Assembly: GCA_964017195.1 (NCBI GenBank)
Contig: OZ024895.1
Location: 8,242,001 to 8,306,000, forward strand
Source: Siderastrea radians
Taxonomy: Eukaryota; Cnidaria; Anthozoa; Scleractinia; Rhizangiidae
Length of the DNA stretch: 64,000 nucleotides
Reading direction: 5' to 3'
This document shows, one piece after another, positions 1-13,428 of the stretch. The position numbers were made by a program, and so were the translations under genes. The stretch's first letter is position 1. Every line of letters begins with the position of its first letter. The notes under the pieces were generated by a model, which saw only the letters and a list, made by a program, of their open reading frames with translations, did not search any database and had not been told where the DNA came from.

Positions 1-3000
1 GTTTACACATGAGCGGAAGCGAGTTCTAGTAAATAATTCGTGGGTTATCTCATATTTATGATTTTTGGTCTAAGAAATATTTGTCAGCTTCGTTTGTTTT
101 GGTAGATGAGAATTGGAACAAATCCTTTGTACACATGCGCATAACTTACGTTTGGAGTTATATGGTTCAACTTTAGAGTGTGAGAAATAACGTGACTTCT
201 GTGCAGGGATGTCCCGTAGTAAATGATGGTAAATAGATGGCAAATAGTTTGAAGGTATAAAAAGGGCAGAATCGTGCATTTCGAACTTAAACGACTTATT
301 GTTCGCACCTTTTGGTAGGTTTTTAAATTAATGGCCATGCCACTCGATCACTAGGTCCGTCAAAGGCACAAGGTCCACAAGGAAAAAGATTGTATGGGTG
401 ACATAAACGTTGCTCGTACGTGCGACTAGCTGAGCGCAAAGTTAGAGGCGGCTTACCAGAGAAATGGGTTTCTGGTTAGGCTGCGTGGCGGTAGCGGGAT
501 TGTTTGTACGAAATTTTAGGCGGAAAGATCAGCACGACAATCAAATCAAATCAAAACAATTATCACCTCCAATACGAAGACAAAAACGCAGTAGCTTCAC
601 GCAAGATTCGTTTCACAGTTTTATAGACGCAAAAATCGGTTATCATTTTTCAGATTACAAAAAACGCATAAATTTACTCATTGCCCGCTTCCTTTTAAGT
701 TTCTCCCTTTGTCACACAATTCTAGCTGCCACGAAAGCCAATAAAAAGTGCCGAAAACGAACTTATGACAGTCTTATGAAAGTCTCGTGACTCGCCATTG
801 AACTTTGTGTCATCACATGTTTGTACGTGACAAAACACCACTTGTTTACACAAAACAGTAACCTGATCTCACGCTCAATCAACATAACACGTTCTTTACA
901 CGTGAAACGACCCACACTAAGCATTATCACATGACTGCCTGGCCGTGCGATAAAATCCCCCCCCCCCACCACCCCCCGGAGCTATTAAAGCAAAATTTGG
1001 CCTTGACTTGATCACATGTACTCCACGTGATAAAATTCACGTTGTTAACCACGCAGGCGAACCACGCCATTATTATTCTCGAATTCGCTCATTTAAAATT
1101 TCAACGATTCCTTCGCCCATTACCACCTCTCTACTTTAAAAAAACATCCCTTAATATTATTTTCACCCAATTTTGCATCTTAATTTTACATCAAAACAAA
1201 ATTTATTCGCTGAACACAACCACTAATTTTTATGTGGCTTCAGCGAAGCTGAGACCATTACAGTGTGGCACCAATATTTTTGCGGGAGTTTACTTTTGCG
1301 AATGGCGATTTTTTTGTGTGTTTTGCGGGACTAATTTTTGCGATTGGGGAAACTGTTTATCCTTCCTTGGAATTAATTTCTGCCATTTTCCGGAAGCCGC
1401 CTTCTATTTGGAATTATAACATTCTCGTTTTTTGAGTATAAACAATCGAATGCAGGTGAACAACATGCAGACGTATAACACGTTAAATCAGTTAATCAAT
1501 GGAGTACCTTCAGACGATCCTTTTCTTTAAAGCTTTTAACAGCTTAATACTTGTAATGTACCGACTGCAATTTCATCGTTTCATTTCTGAATGTTTTGCT
1601 TCTAATTTCGTTTTATTTTTGAATGAAAGAGACGGTTTAAGTAAATGGGCACCAACATAATATTACATCACATGTAAAAGGCGATGTTTGTATATTGTAT
1701 ATAAATTTCGACAATGCCGTGTGTTCCAAAATGTAAGTCCGTTTGAAATAATCTGGAAAATAAAACAGAGCTTATTTATATATTTGTCTCGATACGGGAG
1801 TTGCCACGTTCGTCAAGCATGATGTCACGCAAGAAGAAGACATACGTGACTTTCAAGATCGGCTATTCTCTTCTGGTTCAAACATTACAGAATTAATTTT
1901 TGTGACACGTTACGCTTCCTACTAGATCCAAAATATTTGTCCATAGCAAAATAATCTTTATAATAGAAAGCCACAAAATTAAATTTCAATCCATTGACCT
2001 TCCGAGAAACATCTGAGAATGAGCTTCAGAAAGGACTGTTTTGTATTATTTTGTTTGTCCCATATTCACACTGTTGTCAGATATTCTACAGATTTTATCT
2101 CACTTTGTCCTTGTTTCGTCGTATTTTGAAGCCACGCTTGTACTCATTAGCGTACCATCTATTGATCAATGACGTATACGAATTCGAAACCACTAACAAA
2201 CTCAAACATTGATCTTTGATTACCCTCAAATCTGTGAAAAGCCCTGGGAACGAGGTTGCACAATATCGGACACAGCTCCACTTATAAGGTTAACTCTGTC
2301 TAAAAACCAATACTTTTCGAATGCTCAACTCTACTCAAATAAACAACATCACAATAGTGTACCTTGGTGCACGCACGTTCATTCAATAACCATTTCCGTA
2401 CCTCTCATTGACAGCTACAAAATAGCTCACGCACGCTATGCGTGCCTATGTTTCTATATGCACAGACGTATAAAGTGTAGAAAATTTCTGTAATTTTGAG
2501 GGTCGTGATTTCGATTTTTCTTTGTGAAAATCCACTGGACGAGTCGACACGCATGGAGCTCTGGTGTTAAGAAAGAACCAAAATTCACACAAATTTACTA
2601 GAGATTATAATATAGTATAAAGAGAAGTTGCAGTTTAGACATGCATGCACAGAAGAAGTTAGAAGCCAAATCTCCAAGCCATACATTACTATTCGGGCAT
2701 AGGATAAGTAGCCTTCACCTGTACTACAAATTGCACCAATCGCTTTTAGTGCTAAATGCCCCTTCTCAGAAGCTCGTAATGCAATTTATATTTAAATTTT
2801 TTGGGGTAAATCGAACATTTTAAGATGCATAAACGTATCACTGGGAGGAGTTAGGGTTTCAGTGTATTGCTTTTGAATTATATTTTGTGTTGTGCGAGCC
2901 ATAGCTGACATTTTCTGTAAATGCAGTATACAGTTTTGACGTAAATTCATTATAGTTGAACTACAAGCCACGTTCAATGCATAGGAATTTTACCTTCACT

Positions 3001-3190
3001 GCAAGGTTAGCAGGAAAAGACATGAAAGCTAGCTTCGGAGTCAGGAGGATGCAAGTTCGATGTGCTTGAACACTTCGTTAACTGAGACACTCATTAAATT
3101 CAACTACTGTATAATAAAATAGGCGTTGGCTTTTTGTGATTTAACTTAATCCGGTATGTGTTTTAGTTTTAGTGCGTCACATTCAACACC
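1..3190. other. No gene recognised
   Basis: AT-rich sequence with only short open frames lacking splice context or familiar motifs. Poly-C runs near 958-980 and unit-like GCGG..TTTTTGCG text near 1275-1350 suggest repeats. Confidence 0.6.
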
Positions 3191-3350
3191 GGATTAGATA
3201 TCCCTTACATTACACAAGTAATAGTAGTAATAGCGGAACTCCTCCGCGGCCGTAGGCCGCGGGAGTGGAGCCCCATAGTCATACTTAAAGGCGTGCTGGT
3301 AATTTTTTATGGTCATGGCAAGCGGAATGGCTCGCGGGCGCGTGCGCCGT

Positions 3351-3386
3351 ACATACATACATACATACATACGTACGTACGTACGT
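3351..3386. repeat. (ACAT)n(ACGT)n microsatellite
   Basis: ACATACATACATACATACAT followed by ACGTACGTACGTACGT, immediately upstream of the STPR-like relic. Confidence 0.9.
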
Positions 3387-3407
3387 CGCATTTCATGACA
3401 TTCTTAC

Positions 3408-3832
3408 ATGAGGCAATTTTCGCTGGAAGAGCAGAGACGAAGGAAAAGAGACGGAGATAGAGAACAACAACGGAAAAGAAGGAGAAACGCCACTGAAGAA
3501 CAGCGTCAAGCACCCGGTCAAGCAGAGCAGAAACGAAAACGAAAAAGACGAAGGAACAGTACAGCAGAGAGATAAAGGCAACTAGAAATAAGACGGAACG
3601 GTACTGAAGAACAACGCCAGAGGAAAACTGAGAGACGCCGACAGAGAACTGTAAACATGTCGGGTACAGTTTTCTTGATTTTTATCTATTTGTGATTGGA
3701 AATAATTTTGTACCACCGAATAATTTACGTCTACGTTTTTGTATTTTATTCTACAGATCATCAAGGGGAAGGAAGTCGTAATCGAGAACGGAGAAGAAAT
3801 TTACGCCAAGGACAGCATGAAGTTACAAGGTG
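3408..3832 (+). pseudogene. Arginine-rich STPR-like repeat relic
   Basis: From ATG at 3408: MRQFSLEEQRRRKRDGD, RRRNATEEQRQ, RRRNSTAER, then TAA at 3572-3574, then in the same frame RRNGTEEQRQRKTERRRQR. The N-[AG]-T-E-E-Q-R-Q block recurs once at a 23-residue spacing, as in STPR (23-residue peptide repeat) proteins often linked to Helitron-type elements. A following segment at 3757-3831, after acceptor TTTATTCTACAG, reads NRERRRNLRQGQHE. Broken by the stop; no helicase was found nearby. Confidence 0.42.
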
Positions 3833-4359
3833 TTCAGTTAAAATCAATCTCCGTGCTTTAGCAAAGTTTGTTTAACAAAAAAAAATGCACTGTTACAAAA
3901 GTGAACTTTTCGTCAAAACTTAAACCGCACCTTTTACGGTATGTCATTTAATACTACTCATAGAAAGTGAAAAAAAGAGGAAGAGAAACAAACCAAAACA
4001 AAACGAAAAAAGGGAACGCAATTTGAGGGGGTAGTGCAAAGGAGATGGTATCATGTTACAAGATTTCGCAATCTGGCCGCGCGCGTGGCTGAGAACGAGG
4101 ACACAATACCTTTTCAACGTTAGAAATGAAAAGATAGGCTAAAGAAACTCGACTGCCGGTCCTAAATGCCTATTAAGTGGAATATGGATGTCTTTATTGA
4201 GAGGAGAAATATGGATTGCTTTGGCCCGATGCTTTAACTGAACCAGCGTGAAGTCCTGCTTGCTGAGTTTCCCGGGTGAGTTTCTCGGAATTTTTCAATC
4301 ATTTCACAGAATATTACGGTATGGGAAATTCGCTTTTATTTATCTCAACTCAACTGACT

Positions 4360-4463
4360 CATTTCCAATTCCCCGTTATCTCGAACAAAGAGAAATTTGT
4401 CTTGGCTCAACTCGCTTATTTCCAATTCCCCGTTATCTCGAACAAAGAGAAACTTGTCTTGGC
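4360..4463. repeat. Two tandem units of about 57 bp
   Basis: ATTTCCAATTCCCCGTTATC with TCGAACAAAGAGAAA and TTGTCTTGGCT occurs twice head to tail. Confidence 0.8.
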
Positions 4464-4871
4464 TTTGGTCATAAATATAATATTTCCAGTTATTTACTTT
4501 TACGACGATAACCCGCTTTTCTCAGCTTTGAAGAATACCAGTGTGTTTTGTTTTCACGGAGCAAAGTGTAGCCAGACAAAGGAGAAAACAGCTTATGAAA
4601 GCATGCAGTGAAGTAAAAGGCGAAAACAAGTACCAACGCGAATCGTCAAGATGTTAACTCATTGACTAAACAAAAGAATAACAAAACAGGACATAATTGA
4701 TATATGCCTCGTTCTTTTTAACTCTGAATCCAGTCATTGTTTACAATATCCTCGGCAAAACCCCTACCAAAATCCATGCAAGTAACGAATCGATGAAAAA
4801 GCACATCCTCATTTGAGCTTATGTATCTACTGAAGTAGGTCTTAAATATTTTTTGACCCTTATTCTGATTT

Positions 4872-5147
4872 CTGAATTGTTTGCTTGAATTTCAATAATT
4901 TTATTGGCTTCACTTAAGCTCAAGACCAATAAGCTTATGTGTGAATTAATTGTGTTTATCACTTATGAATTGTTTGCTTGAATTTCAATAATTTTATTGG
5001 GCTTCACTTAAGCTCAAGACTTAAGCTTATGTGTGAATTAATTTTGTTTATCACTTATGAATTGTTTGCTTGAATTTCAATAATTTTATTTGGCTTCACT
5101 TAAGCTCAAGTTAAGCTTATGTGGGAATTAATTTTGTTTATCACTCA
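4872..5147. repeat. Three tandem units of about 90 bp
   Basis: Each unit contains GAATTGTTTGCTTGAATTTC, AATAATTTTATTGGCTTCAC and AAGCTTATGTGTGAATTAAT. The third unit runs directly into the inverted-repeat element at 5153. Confidence 0.85.
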
Positions 5148-5152
5148 ATATT

Positions 5153-6089
5153 ATGCATGGTTCAATTCTACCTGTTACCATCCCCCCCTTCCCGGGCCTA
5201 CCCCCGGGGATTTGCATTTTTTTTTCTCACTTGGCAGTCTATTCCCCACCCCCGGGCACACAGAAAGAGACGATTCCCCAACCCCGGGACTCCTCATCGA
5301 CCACAAATACATTGTTTTGTGTACAAAACCTAAATGACGATATTGATTTCCGTACAATAGCAAAACCAGACGTTTTGACAAGAACTTAAACGCTTTTCTA
5401 GAGTTTATTGAACGAAGGACACTACATGCATAATATAATAAAAACATGAACAGAAAACTGAAGAAAAAACTCTACCTGCACTGGCATACAGCTGGCAAGT
5501 AAAGAAATTTTCTTCGCCACGTTTTATTCTAAATATAGCGCATACGCACAAGAGGCCCATGAACAAATTGATGGCAGCATTTAAGGGAGTTTTTCTTAGC
5601 TTGTTTCATAAGAACACTGGACTGAGATCTCTGTTTAACATAAAGCTGTGCATCCGTTTTTATATAGAGTCTATTTAAGTCGTCTTATTATAAATATAAA
5701 CACACTGAAGAAATATTTCTTTGTTTGTGACGACCACCATTCATTCGAGTACGCATCAAATGCACATTCGTCCAACAATTTATGATAAACATACCGTCAA
5801 ACACAGATTTTAATTTTGAGATATTATTCTTCTCTAAACAGTCTGCTACAAATACTAGAGATTTTCACTGGAAATAGGCAATCTTCTCCACGCGGTCTGG
5901 GGCTGTTATATCAACTGAGAAGTGACGTACTTTACAAGAGCAACAAGAAGTTATTTTCGATTTGCCCCACTCTTCTACCCCCAGGACAAGACCACTTCAA
6001 ACAATTCCCCACCCCCGGACTCGAGGGCTGGACTTGTCCCCGGGGTTGCCCGGTGGGGGGATGGTAACAGGCAAAATTGAACCATGCAT
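5153..6089. mobile_element. Inverted-repeat element with CCCCGGG-rich ends
   Basis: ATGCATGGTTCAATTCTACC then TGTTACCATCCCCCC is mirrored by GGGGGGATGGTAACAGGCAA then AATTGAACCATGCAT ending at 6089. Just inside both ends are several CCCCGGG blocks. No transposase frame is visible in the AT-rich middle. Confidence 0.75.
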
Positions 6090-8550
6090 TAGTTCAGAAG
6101 GCGACTGCAATTTGCCATTTTTTTCGATCTCAGTTAACCTACATGTATGAAATAAAAGCACTGCATTGTGGAAAGTGCTTCTTACTATTTGTCACTTATA
6201 ATGGAATGTTCATGTTTTAGAAAGTTGAAATAAATACTGCATGCATTGTTTGGTTTTCTCAAAAACCACTGTATTCCCAAGGGGGGGAGGATCCAGATGT
6301 AAGCAAAGGATTTTTTTTATGCAATTGACATATTTGTACTGATGTGTTTTTGCTTCCTAAAGGCAATCTGGCTTGTTTAACTGGCAATTGTCTGCTGGGA
6401 TTAGTTAGAACATGTTTGATTAATTGCAACTGGCTTTTTACTGAGTTAAGCAAAGGAGACTGGAGATGATTGAACATCCAGTAAACTTAAATGAGGTCCT
6501 GCCATTTTGTTGCTCATTCAATCGATCGATGTTCAAGTGCTTTACCTTACCTGTATTATAGCAATGAACCGTGCAAAGGGTGGAAGACATAACCACTTTT
6601 TAGACAAATGGTTAAAAGAGTTTGGATAGCTGCAAATGAGGGGTTCAGGCGATGATTTATTAATCATTTGTCAGGATTCCACAAAAGCTGGAAAGAAGAA
6701 CACTTTCACGGGTGCCGGGATGCAAAAATTTCCAACAGTAGGCACTTGTACGTCTCATGAATCAGGTGGATCACAAAAGTAAAGCAAAGTATACACATGT
6801 AGCTTCGGCAACAACATTTCAAAGCTGGAAGTGACATTATGCTAGCAAAGTGAATGACGACTCCCTTAATAATTGACATTGAGTATAATTACTATTCTGT
6901 TCACCCATTCTTTCTGTTCATTAATGTCACATTGGTCAAAAATTGCGTTGTGAATGCTTTAATAATGTATGTTACATACAATATTAGTTATTTGATGTTG
7001 TCAAAAGAAAAACAATAAAGTTAATATTATTTTAAGGATGAAAGTAATTTGCCAGGCGCTCGCTCTCACGAATTTGCACTCCAAGAACTGAAAATTTTCT
7101 TCAATTGATGAACTTAGAGTTGAGGAGGGGAAATAAAACAGAGATGCTCCAATGAAAGTCTAATTTATTTGAATTGTAACTACAGTGTAACTTTTATTTG
7201 CAGTCCTCTATCAGGCATTTAAGCCTTGACTTTTAGTGGCCCTGGTCAGTTTTAAATCGCCACTGGCGACTGGGCGACTGCCAATTTTTAGCCCTGAATT
7301 TGTTTTGTTTTGTGTTTTTTTTTTTCACTGATCCTTTTTTTCCGTTCTAGGCATATATGCCAGCAGTGATCAGTGATGCAGCATTTTCTTACAGTGAAGT
7401 TAAGGTACGTGGAAGATATCAGTTATATAATTAGCCCAGCTTACGTATCTAACTGTTCAGTAAATTGAACTGGATTGAATGCAGTCATTGGGTTAATTTG
7501 GGTTCGGTAATTGAACACAATAATTATTAACCAAAAATATGCCTATATATACAGCTGTGTTTGATTCCATTCAATTTCTGAACCCAGTCAAACATAATTA
7601 AACAGTTTTAAAATCATTCAAATATATAGACTTAGAGGATGCAAAATTTGAAGCAACAGTTTCTAGAGATTTGCTTTATTATGAATATAAAAGTTATGAT
7701 GGCCAAGCACATATCTTTATACATTTTTGTGCTGTACTTCTTCTATTCTTTGTAAAAACAGTAATTGCATGCTTCGGATTGTAAAGAAGGGTGGGGCGAT
7801 TCGCCAAAAAATCGGAACTTTACTAGTTTCCTCTTAGTTTTACTGATTTTCTTTTTAATGTGCGGTTGGGGACTGGCAGTAGCTATGCACGTGCAATGTT
7901 CAGTTGTGGAATTCAGATGTTCTTCTTCATTATTTCACCAGTATAGCGGCACGAAATGCTGAAAACAGCGTATGACAGAATACCATCCACAAAAATCCCC
8001 TAGGAACAATGCGAGATCTGTAGTTAAGAATCTCCCTTCATCAAGTTACAAAATCCTTTTTCCATGGTGATGTGAGATTTATCTGGATGGCTATATGGTT
8101 AATTAACTTAATGCAGAATGAATCAAATAGTTACACCATGTTTACATGATACCGGTATGAACTCACCCAGGTATGGCTCGCACTGTTATGAGATTTTGTG
8201 CTGTAATCATGTAACAAATACAGAGAAGCAAGAGGGAACTGGGGTGAACTTGTATCAGAATGAAAAGCATACAATGAACTGGTGTCATGCAAACACCCCC
8301 TCAGACTAAAGTTGAGCAGCTCTCAAGAATGTTTAACAACATCCTCAGATACCCAGCGGCAGTAAAACCCTGATTTCATTAAAGCACTGTAAACTCAGAC
8401 TGGTGCAATTTCTGGTGCAGTCTGAAATTCAGACTGGCATAAGTATTTACATGAGACCAACCATCTCTAAAAATACAGTTTACCTTTTGTCCACTTGGAA
8501 TGTTTCAATGCCACTTGTTTAAATGCACATGCTTAAAACTCAAAACAAAT
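6090..8550. other. No confident gene
   Basis: AT-rich, no repeated element recognised beyond the possible exon at 7351-7404. Confidence 0.5.
7351..7404 (+). CDS. Possible single coding exon (54 nt), unknown gene
   Basis: A pyrimidine-rich tract and TTCTAG precede GCATATATGCCAGCAGTGAT onward, open in one frame as AYMPAVISDAAFSYSEVK, followed by a strong donor GTACGT. Both borders are good, but no partner exon could be tied to it; a possible one at about 9232-9282 has an uncertain frame. This may be chance. Confidence 0.22.
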
Positions 8551-9021
8551 ACTGTAAACTGCCGCTTATAAGCCCGCCTACTTACAAGCCCCCCCCCCCC
8601 CCTGGCTATAGGCCCATCCACCTGTAAACAAAAAATACATCCGGTAATAAGCCCCCCCCCCCCGGATATAAGCCCTCCTCTAGTTTTCCCTGTTTCCTTA
8701 ATATTAAGCACTCTCACAGAAAACTGCAAAGATTAACTCTGAGCTTCTGTTTTGTTATGTTCCGGTTATGTTCGTGTTGTTGCAGTTTTGATTTTGTTGT
8801 TAAAATCGAAATGAATTTGACTTATTATGACATTTCAAAGGTTAATTACAAACTGGTACATTAAAAATGTATTCCGATCAACACTGCTGTGGCTCATTTC
8901 GTAACGTTTTTCTTACTCCGCTTATAAGCCCCCCCGGATATAAGCCCCTCCATTTATAAGCCCACCCAAAACCATTTACAAAGTTGTATCACCCTAGGGC
9001 TTATAAGCGGCAGTTTACAGT
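8551..9021. mobile_element. MITE with ACTGTAAACTGCCGCTTATA ends
   Basis: 25-bp ends ACTGTAAACTGCCGCTTATA+AGCCC and the exact reverse complement at 8997-9021. The interior repeats TATAAGCCCCCCC several times, interrupted by C runs. Confidence 0.8.
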
Positions 9022-9506
9022 GTCTTAAAACATTTGGGGTAGTTTTTCATGCGAGCGTGCATGCTCAGTGCATGACACGGCATGACATAATGCCAATGTT
9101 GTGAATTGTGTGCGCAGTATTGATGCGCAGAAAAAAATTGCGCAAATGTCCTTAGAACCTCCCTAAAGCCATGGGCTTACTTTTGGCAACTGAGATAATT
9201 AAACATTTACTCTGCTTTGTTTTCCATACAGGTTTTTATTCCATCAACCTGATGTCAGAAAAAATATGGCAGTTTATTGTAAGGATTTGGTTAATAAATT
9301 TGTACTCTTAGCTACATGTATGTTCCCAGGCAGACATTATCAATTGAAATAAAAAATTTTAAGAGCAGTTTTGAAATAAGGTTTTATATTTTGGTTTTTT
9401 TTTTGCAAATTTTGATGTTGGTGATTAGTTTGACTGTATCCACATACACTTTATGTTCCCTCAGTAATTAACACATCCATACACGAGTAGCATTTATTTG
9501 GGAGTA

Positions 9507-9551
9507 ACCCTACTCCCCCCCCCCCCCCCCACACACACACACGCACACACA
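9507..9551. repeat. Poly-C followed by (CA)n
   Basis: A run of about 20 C, then ACACACACACGCACACAC. Confidence 0.85.
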
Positions 9552-10994
9552 ACTAACTTCCCAGGAATGATGATTCGGAGTTATCTGACTGAATTCACTT
9601 GACAGGGAAAACTATTTCAAATGATGGATTCACCACAGTCTGATCCCCTCTTGTCAGTTCATTACATGACAGGTTTCAGACTATCCTGAAATGATTTATG
9701 AAGAGGCTTTCTTTTTGTTTGTCTTTGCTACCAGACTATGGCAATCAGTAACATTGCTCATTGGTGACATCAGATGCAGTGTAAAGGCTAATGATCAAAC
9801 CAAAAACAAATTAAACCACAAGATTTACTACCATCACAGTCAGGGGTAGTAACATAGTGAGTCATAATCTGTGCATCAAAGTCACTTAAGTGGTTACTGG
9901 ACCATTTGTTATTCGTGTTGGCAACACTGTTAGTCACAAATTTTTTTATTGACTGATTGACCGATTTATCAACTAAGTGGTTGAGTGGTTGATTCACGAC
10001 TGATGGGTACTTAAAGAGATTGATTTTAATATAATAGTCCCTGGGCATCAATAAGAGTAAACAAGGTACATTATTATTCCACTATAGCATCAGTTTATCA
10101 TATAAGGAGAAAACACATACACGAGAGTATGAGAGTGCATTGCACTGTAGAAAGCGTATTGCACTGTAGTGTCCCGGTTTCAAATCACTCATTGAATAAA
10201 TCATTTAAAATGATAGGCAAATATTGTAGTGGAATAATAAATATCATTCAGTGGTTTTACAGATAATGGTCAAGGACATTTTACCGGTACTCATTGCTCG
10301 CATTTTTCCTCGCTCTATACCACACAACTTATCTGTCAAACCATTGAATGAGGTGGAGGTATTTTTCAATTAGTACCTTGTCTGTACAATTTGACAACTC
10401 TGCAATAATGTAAATGAATTAAACCGTAGACTTGTGGCAGAGAAAAGGCCGAGGTAATGTGAACAAAAATAATTATTGTGCCCAATATTTAAGTTTACAA
10501 CCTGAAACTGGGGCTTATTTAGAATTTTGTAAAACAGGTTCATACCTGCCATCCATCCCCATTTAATGGGAATTGTCCCGATTTTTGAGTTTCAAAACCT
10601 AAAACAATCGGGACATTCCGATTTTCAAGAAAAAAAGACAATTTGGAACTGGATTGTTAAAGACGGGTCTTCAATGACTTTTCTACATCCTATCGTTTTG
10701 TGCAATACATGTGGTGCTTGAGGCCATTAAACAACAGCTGAGAATTCTAATGCTAAGACAGTACAGTACAGGCAATATTTTTTAAAAATAATGCAAAAAC
10801 CTTAAAGCAACCTAGATCCTGCTCAGTGTTGGGGGGCAGTGGGGGCAGGGCACTACCCCAGGACTGGGGTGAGCATGGGGGGTGGTCCCTATTTCTGATT
10901 TTATAAGGTTGGCAGGTATGCACATTCTAATTTGATGAGAGTGTATTTACTAATAATTACCTAAAATATAATATTGCTGTCAGGTACCACTTGA

Positions 10995-11010
10995 AATAAT
11001 AATTATAATG

Positions 11011-11054
<44 letters not shown>

Positions 11055-11105
11055 AATAAATAAAATAATAATAAATAAAATAAATAATAATAAATAAATA
11101 ATAAT
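10995..11105. repeat. (AAT)n / (AAAT)n microsatellite
   Basis: A long uninterrupted AAT run passing into AAAT and mixed units, ending at the edge of the 2.3-kb element. Confidence 0.9.
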
Positions 11106-11107
11106 TG

Positions 11108-13428
11108 GAGTTCCGCTTTTAGGCTTGGCTAAATCTATATATTATTTAATAATATGTAAATTCGTATTTTAGATGAGCTAGACCATTTTAAACTAGAAAT
11201 ACTCTTAGCTGAGGGCATTTTAGATATTCGTCGAGTAGCGAGCAATGATAAAAGCGTTTTATTCCTCAAACTGCCGTAACTGGATTCTAAACTTGTCTGT
11301 TGTGCGTACCTAAAATAACCATTTTTGGTTTGAGAAAATAAAATACGACAGGAAAATCCAGCAAAATAGGTGCAGCTCCAACGAAACACTTCGCTCGCAA
11401 TTAGGTGTAGAGTGCTTGTCTTTGTATGGTAGAAGCTATAGATGGTTAAGTTTTATATGCTTTTGGTAACCTCAGTGGCTATTTATAGATCGATAGATAC
11501 GCTTAGCGTATTGTCGTCTTTTGCTACTATTTAAACCATCGTATTTAACCACATAGTGGATATTTATGCCAAGATGCAATAGGCCAAGTTGGGGTGCTGG
11601 CATGTTTATACGAATAGAGGTAAATGTTGCATCGTTTATAAGATACACCTGATTGATAACACGTTGTCGGGTGCAAAGTATGGAATTCTGGGAAGACAGT
11701 AGTGACAAGCTTGTTACTCAGTTCCATATGCTGATATTCAAGATATTTTCATTCCTAAGAAGGTTTTGAAGTAGATTGGGGATGACTTATGTTTACATTA
11801 TCTCCACGGTGCCTGAGATACAAGCAAGTTTTCCCACTTCGCAGAAAACCATTGGGTCGTATCGTTCATAGTATATGCTTTTCACACGACGTTTCTTCAA
11901 TTAGGTGTAAATAATAGTATGTTTTTAACGCTAGTTCACGCTATTTTTGATCACGATTATCCACCCTTGCCATTTTTTAGGGCTTGAGTAAGAAGGGTGA
12001 CTTTTACAAAATTTGCACCCCTTTAGACGTGAAAAACGGATAGAACTTCGTGAACGTATTGCTCAGTAGCCTGTACGCGAATGGTCACACTCTTGGGCTT
12101 TTTCCAACTCAAAATCCAGGCTCTCCCTGTAGAGCGCAATAAACAGCACCATGTGAAAGTACTGCCCAGCAGCTTTCATTTGGCTTGTATGTAATGCAGG
12201 CGTTTTCTGGAGGCATGTGAGTGGCAAAATGGCGGTTAATCGTAGCCGCCATGTTGGATTTGCATAATCTTAAGAGCTGGGGAGAGGGGCTTCTTTTCCA
12301 TTCCTGTCCCCAATCTTCCTCTGCTTTTAAAATCCAAGATGGCGGCTATAGCATTCACTCGCCCAAAAAATACGCCTGCGTTGCAGGCTAGCTTTCATTT
12401 AAATGGTCTTTTACAAAATCAGAGGTCCGAACCCCAAATGACTGAAGGTTGAACGCACAATTTCCTTAAAATTTATGGTAAGATAATTAGTTCTATAATC
12501 GTTATTGATTGTTTAATCGCGCCCATTACTACACATTGATAACAGTTTTCTGTGTCAATAATTTTTAAGAGACTTAGAAGTAAAAACGAGGGGCGCTTAT
12601 CATTTGTATACAGTTCTGTTAAAGTTTTTGACTTGTTTGTTAACGAGAAAAGGATTGTTATAATCTGTTAGTGGTTAAGCTTGAACAAAAGGAACTGGGT
12701 TTTTTTCCTTTCGCATTCAGTCTGGGACTGATTTTTTTTATTAAACATCACAAAAAACCTGCAAATCTTAAGCGTCCCGTGTGCTTTCTTAGCCGATTTA
12801 TAAAGAGCAAATTTCATATTATAATCGTATGACAAAATAAAGTAAATAAAAACTTGCAGTTAAATTCATTATTTGCGTCGTATTTTTGCTAGTTTCATTA
12901 TATTATTTTTCTGAAAAAGAATTGAATTATCAATCAAAATACTACCCTATTCTAGCACCGTTTTATTCAAAGCAAGAGAATAATTCTGCTGATGCCCTTT
13001 GAAACTATTCAGACCAATTATTCAGACCAGGCGATTCTTTTACTTTGGTCTCTTGGGATGGGAGACGGAGTATTACTGCCTATGACGTCCAAAATTGTTT
13101 CCACTGAGTTCTGGAACATGAGTTGATGACGTCAGATGACGTAGAAATGACCTCATGATTTCAATTGGTTCCGCCATCGTGGTTTTCCTCATTTTCAAGG
13201 GTCCCTCAAACCACCCAAAATGGCGAAAAGGGTAAACACAACGAATAAAAGAATGCTTCAATAATCCAAAAATGTCAAAGTAACCTCAAGAAGTATAGTT
13301 TTCATTGAAAACAGGAAAATTAATAAAATGCCAAATTGTTCCTAGATAAATTTCAGCCAGAGCACTTGCGTCTTTAAAATGTCGCTTGCGTAATATGTAG
13401 ATTTAGCCAAGCCTAAAAGCGGAGCCGC
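11108..13428. mobile_element. Inverted-repeat element of about 2.3 kb
   Basis: CCGCTTTTAGGCTTGGCTAA near 11115 with ATCTATATATT is mirrored at 13391-13428 (TTAGCCAAGCCTAAAAGCGG). Ends match over about 33 of 38 bases. No transposase reading frame is visible; a smaller element lies inside it at 11644-11909. Confidence 0.6.
11644..11909. mobile_element. Inverted-repeat element (TACACCTGATTG ends)
   Basis: TACACCTGATTG at 11644 and CAATTAGGTGTA at 11898-11909 face each other, with internal GTTGTCGGGTGC and ACACGACGTTTC segments also roughly inverse. Same end family as 22697-23206 and 31525-31855; nested in the 2.3-kb element. Confidence 0.5.

Noticed and set aside
9232..9282. Second plus-strand exon partnering 7351-7404
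   Set aside because: Acceptor and donor look usable, but the phase-0 frame needed hits a stop at once and no family match is seen.
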